NCBI GenBank assembly: GCA_963995505.1
Contig: OZ023188.1
Span: 3,038,001-3,102,000, forward strand
Direction: 5' to 3'
Source of the DNA: Hypericum androsaemum
Taxonomy: Eukaryota > Streptophyta > Magnoliopsida > Malpighiales > Hypericaceae
Length of the DNA stretch: 64,000 bases
Shown: piece after piece, positions 58,676 to 64,000 of the stretch
How the letters are laid out: each line of letters starts with the position of its first letter
Numbering within the stretch: the stretch's first letter is position 1
Notes under the pieces: model-generated
Told to the model about the DNA's origin: nothing
The model's database searches: none
Seen by the model: only the letters and a program-made list of their open reading frames with translations
Position numbers and translations under genes: made by a program

Positions 58676-58850
58676 TGAGGGATTTGTTATAGCTTAACCA
58701 AAGTCTCGGGTTCGAGTCATTGGGAACGCAGCAGTGTTAAATACTTGTTGGGAGAGCTTTGCCACCTTTTAAAGGTCCTACCCGGCTCGAATTTGAATTA
58801 GTCGGCCCAGTGGGCTGGATACCAAGTGGTTATAAACCAAAAAATTAATC
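58676..58850 (+). mobile_element. SINE-like repeat
   Basis: TCTCGGGTTCGAGTCATTGG fits a Pol III B box. It is followed by GTGTTAAATACTTGTTGGGA, GAGCTTTGCCACCTTT, ACCCGGCTCGAATTTGAATT and GGGCTGGATACCAAGTGGTT. The same phrases in the same order appear at 37060-37200 (minus). A tRNA-derived SINE family is the simplest explanation; the 5' end and target duplication could not be fixed. Confidence 0.6.
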
Positions 58851-61810
58851 AATCAATTTTTTTGGTTTACACAATCTGGTATATGGATTTACTGAACTGA
58901 ATAATCTAAATCGAGAAGTGTGACATTTTGAAAGGTGACAAAATTGTCTCAACAAGTATTCAACACAGATGTACTCTCAATAACTCGAACTCTAAATCTC
59001 GTTAAACTAGAACAACATCTATCATCAAGTTAATTTTAATGTTATTAATCAATCAATTAAATTAAACTGGTGGATATGAGAATGCGAACGCCTCGCTCAC
59101 CACCACCGACCCATCCCACTTGCTAATTGCTCATTTTTTCACCCAAATCCAAGCCTTTTGCACTTTTAATTAGGTGGGATGCCACCCCCAATATTAGCTC
59201 TTTTCCGAAGAAGGGAAAATATTGATATGATAATAGTTGAATGCCTTTTTTTGGTTAATATTAGTTCAAATAATTTATATTTGAATCGAATAATATTGTT
59301 AAATATTTTTTCCAGTGGAATGGAAACATAAAAATCATTATCGTTTTTTCCTATTGGTGTTTGAGTTGGTTTCTCATTTAGCTATCATTAGTCCCATATA
59401 TGTGTCATTTAATTGGCCTCTATATCACCCACTTAAAAAATATGGATTACATCGTTATTATTACTATTATTATTATTTGCTGCTTAGTTGTGGTTCTCTT
59501 GGCATGAATAAAATTGTTGGATTTTTTAGGAGTTTTCTCCAACAATTAACCAATCATCATTTTTTTTTTCTAATCATTCTTTTATTCATATATTTGAAAT
59601 ACTAAATAATTATAAATATCATCTAATTTTATTGCAAAGTTTCTCGTTTGAAAGTACTTGAATACCAATTCAATCACTTTAAAACAAAAGTCCAAAATCA
59701 GTTTAAAAATAAATAAAAATTGGTTAGTTTGATCTAGACCATTGGCCCAATCAGAGAACTAGTAGGTTTGATTTGCTAGACCATTGGTCAAAGTCATTGG
59801 TTCGACTGATGGTCAGAAGTATTGACTGTCGGTCTAACTGCTCTCCAAATTTGTTATAAAAATAATTTAGCTTTAGTTTCACGTAGTAACCCGATCGATC
59901 AGATTACATATTTTTTAAACAATGATTTGGACCCACGTTGATTGGTACAAGATTTTCAATATTGGGATGAACACATCGGCGATTTGGGCATCAAGTTTCC
60001 TGGTTAAAAAATCTTGTATTGGAGGTAAACTTTCGTGGCTCTTACACAGCAAGAACCAACCGTCAAACACCTTTTCATTGCTCTTATTACGGCTTTTTCC
60101 ATGCACCAAACCCAAGTTTGTCACTTTTCATTGGCCAAGCTGAGGTTAGGATATATTAAATCATTTTCCATTGTCTTTTATGAGATTGTGAAAATATTAC
60201 ATTTTGGATTTTTACGATTTAAACATTTGAAAAAAAAAACTTTTCGGTGTTGGCAGACCATCTCAAATTTCAATTAGGTAAACCTTTCAAAGAGGTTGGA
60301 AGGCGACAAGCCGACGATGCTTTTAATATTTGTTTCTTCTCTTTTTGTCTCGAGTGAATTTCAATATATGAGAGTATTTTCCACGTCAAATTTTTTTTTG
60401 TTCTACCTGGGTGAAATCAATATTTTGTGCTGATTTAAAGTTTATATGAGAATATTTTAGTGATAAATGACTTAAATTTTTTTAATGATATTCTAGTTTG
60501 AAAGTTTACAAAATAGAAAATTTATTATCGATAGAACTGTTTCTTAAATAAAACGCGACTCTGCTAAACTATCAACTCTCAATACTAGAGTTTCAAATAA
60601 ACCATCAAGACATTGGTACATCGATATCGTTTATTCGCCATTTTTTCTAGTGGATATTTTTATACGTACATTTTTATTAGTGGATTCACCGGGATAGTTT
60701 GCTTCTTCATCATATAAAAGTTTAGTTTGTTGGGTGTAGTTAACCTTTTAATCACCAACAATCACTTAAATCAATTTGTGATGAAGTTGTTCTAAATTAA
60801 TTAAGAAATTAAAAATTCGAGTACTTCGGAAAAAATAATTTTACATATTTGTTGGGAGAACTTCTCCATATTTTAAATATCTCATCCGATTTGAACCTGC
60901 ATTAGTCGACACAATAATGTCCGGATATCACGTGATCTAAAAAAAATTAAGCTTCTAATCAAACAGAAAGCTAAAAATACAAAATCACAAATGTTGAAAG
61001 ATAATGTGACTCGAGAAAAAGCTAATTAAATAACCCCGGATTAACGAAATGGAATGTAAAGGTAATTAAGAACCATTCAAAAGACTAACTTAACATCCGA
61101 CCAAAACAAAATGTTTGCCACTAACTGTTCAAAAACAGTAATAAACAACTAACAAAAGTGGGCAAGTGTTCGTTGTCTTATTTAGTGACAAAATCAAGTT
61201 TGAATCATCACACTCACGTTTAGCGGTTACAAATTTGGTAACTTTATTCGGAAAAAAAATTGTCTTATTAGGGTACATGTTAGAGATTGGAAAAAAATAC
61301 GTGTACACTATGATCCCCATTTAAAAAAAATTGTCAGTTATTTTAGGAAAAAACGTCGACTGTAATTTATAAAATTATAAATTATGACCAAACTTGGAAT
61401 TCACAATTATGGTTAAATTGTTGGTTAACCACTAGCTTATACAACGGTTAAATCAAACTACCTTTTATTATAATAAATTTTTTGAAGTAGCAAAAAGTTT
61501 AAAGTTGGATTTTATAATAAATCATAGAAAAATAAGAAGATGGGCATTTAAGGTTAAATTTGAAATTTTTTTCCAAAAACTTGGTTAGAAAGACAAAATA
61601 AACGAAATTTATAAAAAAAAATCTTTTTAATTTATGTTAAATTACATGTTAACTTATTATTCAATTATCACAGTTCACGTCTTCAATTATCTTAAACCGT
61701 GTCTCACAAAAAATATTATCTTAAACCGTGATCAAAATTATTACCCATTACGTATAAATAGGGGTGAGCATTTGATATATCCCGATCCCGAATACCAAAT
61801 ACCGAAATGT

Positions 61811-61891
61811 CAAAAGTAAACGATCATAACTCAGTAACCGATAAATGTCAGCCAAAGTAAACGATCATAACTCATTAACCGATAAATGTCC
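61811..61891. repeat. Tandem duplication of 41 bases
   Basis: AAAGTAAACGATCATAACTC followed by A(G/T)TAACCGATAAATGTC occurs twice, starting at 61813 and 61854, differing at one position within the unit. Confidence 0.85.
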
Positions 61892-62087
61892 AAAAACCAT
61901 ATAAACCATGAAATTGGAACTGACTCGTAGGCAATAGTTTTTTTTCCGATTTGGGGATGCCTTAATGATCTTATCCCAAAAAGGGTCAGTAATCAGTATC
62001 ATGTGATCAAAATTTCCACCAAATTGATCCATGATTAGAGATGATGATGATGATTCCCCGAAAACTTAATGCACGTCATCATTATTC

Positions 62088-62515
62088 GGGTATGGATTGG
62101 GTACGGAATGCTCAGATTCCGAACCGTTAGGAATGAAGACACGCGGGGACTTTTTTGCAAATGCGCTAAAATACAGGGACCAAAATAAAAAAGTCACGCA
62201 CAAACACAGGCCGGATACAAATGCCATTATCACATAACTGCGCATGCCAGTATCACATAACTACACATGCCAGTATGATCTTTTTACAAAAATGCTAAAA
62301 TACGGAGGATCAAAATGAAAAAAACTACGTGTGCCATTATCATCAACGAGGACTTGCCGTTTTCACAAAAATAAATGTCATTATCACATAACTGCACTTG
62401 CCATTATCACATAACTGCGCTTGCCATTATCACATACTTGCGCTTACCACTGCGGTCTCCCTTCACTCCAAACCGTTCGGAATCAATTCCTTCACTCCGT
62501 ACCCAATCCAAAGCC
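62088..62515. mobile_element. Mutator-type MITE with internal tandem repeats
   Basis: A 428-bp element starts GGGTATGGATTGGGTACGG and ends CCGTACCCAATCCAAAGCC, so its ends are inverted repeats. They continue inward with TTCCGAACCGTTAGG on the left and CCAAACCGTTCGGAA on the right. A perfect 9-bp duplication TCATTATTC flanks it at 62079-62087 and 62516-62524. Inside are five or six copies of a unit of about 22 bases, CCATTATCACATAACTGCGC plus TTG, in two clusters (62222-62275 and 62388-62450). It is non-coding. Confidence 0.88.
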
Positions 62516-64000
62516 TCATTATTCAACTCATAGGTAAACCTATTGTCATAGATTTATACTAGTTGCAACTTGCGAGAACTAAATCATCCGAGTTGGGATT
62601 TTTTTTCTTCTTCATACTAATCATCGGCGAGTAATTCAAGTTCAATTCGGATAGAACCTTTGAATGTTTACAAAGTTTTTCCATAAAATATTTAATACTT
62701 GAATATTTCTAAGGGATCGAACTCGAGACCTGTTGATTAATTCATGACAACTGTTTTGTCAGTTGATTTGAAGTGGATATTGGTCCTAAAATATTAATTA
62801 GCACCGTGAGAGCATAAACAACTCCAAGAATTATGCTAAAACCACAATTTTTTTATGAGTCAATGTCAATATACACTAAATCTGTCAAGGACATTTAGTC
62901 TAATAGATTTAATCAAGTCCAAAGTTCAAGTCTGACATATGTAATTATGGTATAAAAATTTATATTTCAAAAAAATACACACTAAATCTTGGCTTTTGCA
63001 TCGATTTTGTTTCTTACCCCGTCCTTGTGTTTCCAAGAATGTGAATTAGGAAAAATTGATCTACTAAATATGAACCGCAAACTTGATCTTGCTAGACTAT
63101 CTATATATTAAATACAAATTCTGTAAAATTAGAAAAGTAAATATATAGTCGAATATTGAAAATTTTAAATTTTAAGAGAATTAACTCTATTAACAATAAT
63201 ATAATATATTCAAATTCTAAGAAATTTTAATTTTTCTAAAAATGAGAGTAGCTATATGCTCCACTTACCAAATGAACCTCGTAATCATTACATGGATAAG
63301 TACTAACGGTGTCTTAGTTAGTCTAATGCAATCTCATGGCTCACGTGCTGGCGAATAATTATAAACGCATTATGCGTTCGGCACTAATGATTCAAGATAT
63401 TATGATCCAAAAATACCAAACACTTAAATCAACCGATAATGAATTATTTCAAATTAATTATAAATTTTGCATTAAGTATTTTTTTTTTGTTAAAGTTTTG
63501 CATTAAGTTTTGAAAATACAGTATTGTTAAATTTTGGTAGGGTCTTTAAGTTCAAATCTAGATTAGTCAGTTTAATATATATAAATATTAATTACTTTTC
63601 GGAGATGAATTAATTGCAGTAACCAATTGTTAGCTTCGCTGCTAGTAATTGGATGTTGACGATGTTAATCATGATATTATAGTCAGGCTTAGATGGCTCA
63701 ATTATTGCGTGTGATGTTATAGGGTTTTCTTTTGAATATGTTTATTTATCACTAGGATTGGCCTCAAGGAAGTAAAACACCGTAGGGGACGTGATGCAGG
63801 CGACATTCGCGAGGCCTGGCGCGCGCCAATTTAATTGGCTCGCGCCAGGAAGTTCAAAGACATGTGCGCCAGTTACGCTGCTTCAGGACGACTCTACAGT
63901 ACTAGCTATATACACTTTGGTAACTGAGATCATTAAATATTCTGCAAATAATTAACAGAGCTTAATCAGCAGATCGCTCAAAATTCTGCAATTTGCAAAG
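62516..64000. other. Intergenic to window end
   Basis: AT-rich with an SINE-like remnant on the minus strand at about 62630-62770 (phrase TCGAACTCGAGACC). The last 220 bases are GC-richer and include a strong inverted repeat at about 63817-63849. They look like the start of another repeat element that continues past the window. No gene is supported. Confidence 0.4.
63817..63849. repeat. GC-rich inverted repeat (hairpin)
   Basis: CTGGCGCGCGCCAATT is followed by TA and then ATTGGCTCGCGCCAG, giving arms of about 15 bases with one mismatch. A similar design (GCGATCGCCAAT, TG, ATTGGCGACCGC) occurs at about 25910-25936 in a putative LTR, so both may be regulatory palindromes of retro-elements. Confidence 0.6.

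Larger units (their letters stand above)
58274..62087. other. Intergenic, no gene seen
   Basis: AT-rich DNA with several SINE-like remnants (58676-58850 plus strand; about 58925-59035 minus strand; about 60800-60950 plus strand) and short spurious frames, for example 59315-59605 and 59915-60277, lacking family resemblance. No RNA gene was recognised. Confidence 0.5.

Noticed and set aside
59315..60277. Short plus and minus frames in the gene-free tail
   Set aside because: AT-rich, low-complexity or Phe/Tyr-rich, without motifs.

Overview
This window is nuclear DNA from a flowering plant, most likely a eudicot. The evidence is AT-rich intergenic DNA, spliced genes with GT-AG (and three GC-AG) introns, chloroplast-targeted proteins, plant-only families (EXLB, ClpR4, LIL3, ureidoglycine aminohydrolase, BDA1-like ankyrin proteins) and many plant transposons. 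The species cannot be named from the sequence. All exon models were built by hand from splice sites, reading phase and remembered family sequences; none was checked by a database search.

Layout. 0-8 kb: a Mutator-like element (MULE) with perfect 9-bp target duplications, a weakly supported three-exon gene, and an intronless SRA (YDG)-domain gene derived from SUVH histone methyltransferases. 8-19 kb: expansin-like B (minus) and the plastid Clp subunit ClpR4 (minus). The first ClpR4 intron holds a 156/157-bp tandem array that is split by a small hAT-like element, which itself contains a second copy of the same element. 19-43 kb: a tandem cluster of five BDA1-type ankyrin/PGG genes (A truncated, B intact, C pseudogene, D and E intact), broken up by a delimited 3,145-bp hAT element and by MULEs, one of which carries pieces of a U-box/ARM gene. 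44-48 kb: LIL3 and a small basic protein gene of unknown function. 48.5-56 kb: an SBT2-type subtilase (minus) and (S)-ureidoglycine aminohydrolase (plus), divergent across about 0.55 kb. 56-64 kb: no genes; SINE-like copies, a 5'-truncated LINE, and a 428-bp MITE.

How the genes relate. EXLB1, CLPR4 and UGLYAH are, from memory, consecutive loci in Arabidopsis (At4g17030, At4g17040, At4g17050). Here the first two keep that order, but about 34 kb holding the ankyrin cluster, LIL3, the basic protein and the subtilase separates them from UGLYAH. The window therefore looks like an ancestral block altered by local duplication and repeated transposon insertion. ClpR4 and LIL3 serve the plastid (protein turnover; chlorophyll synthesis), UGLYAH serves ER purine catabolism, and the ankyrin/PGG proteins are membrane-anchored and related to BDA1 immunity signalling.
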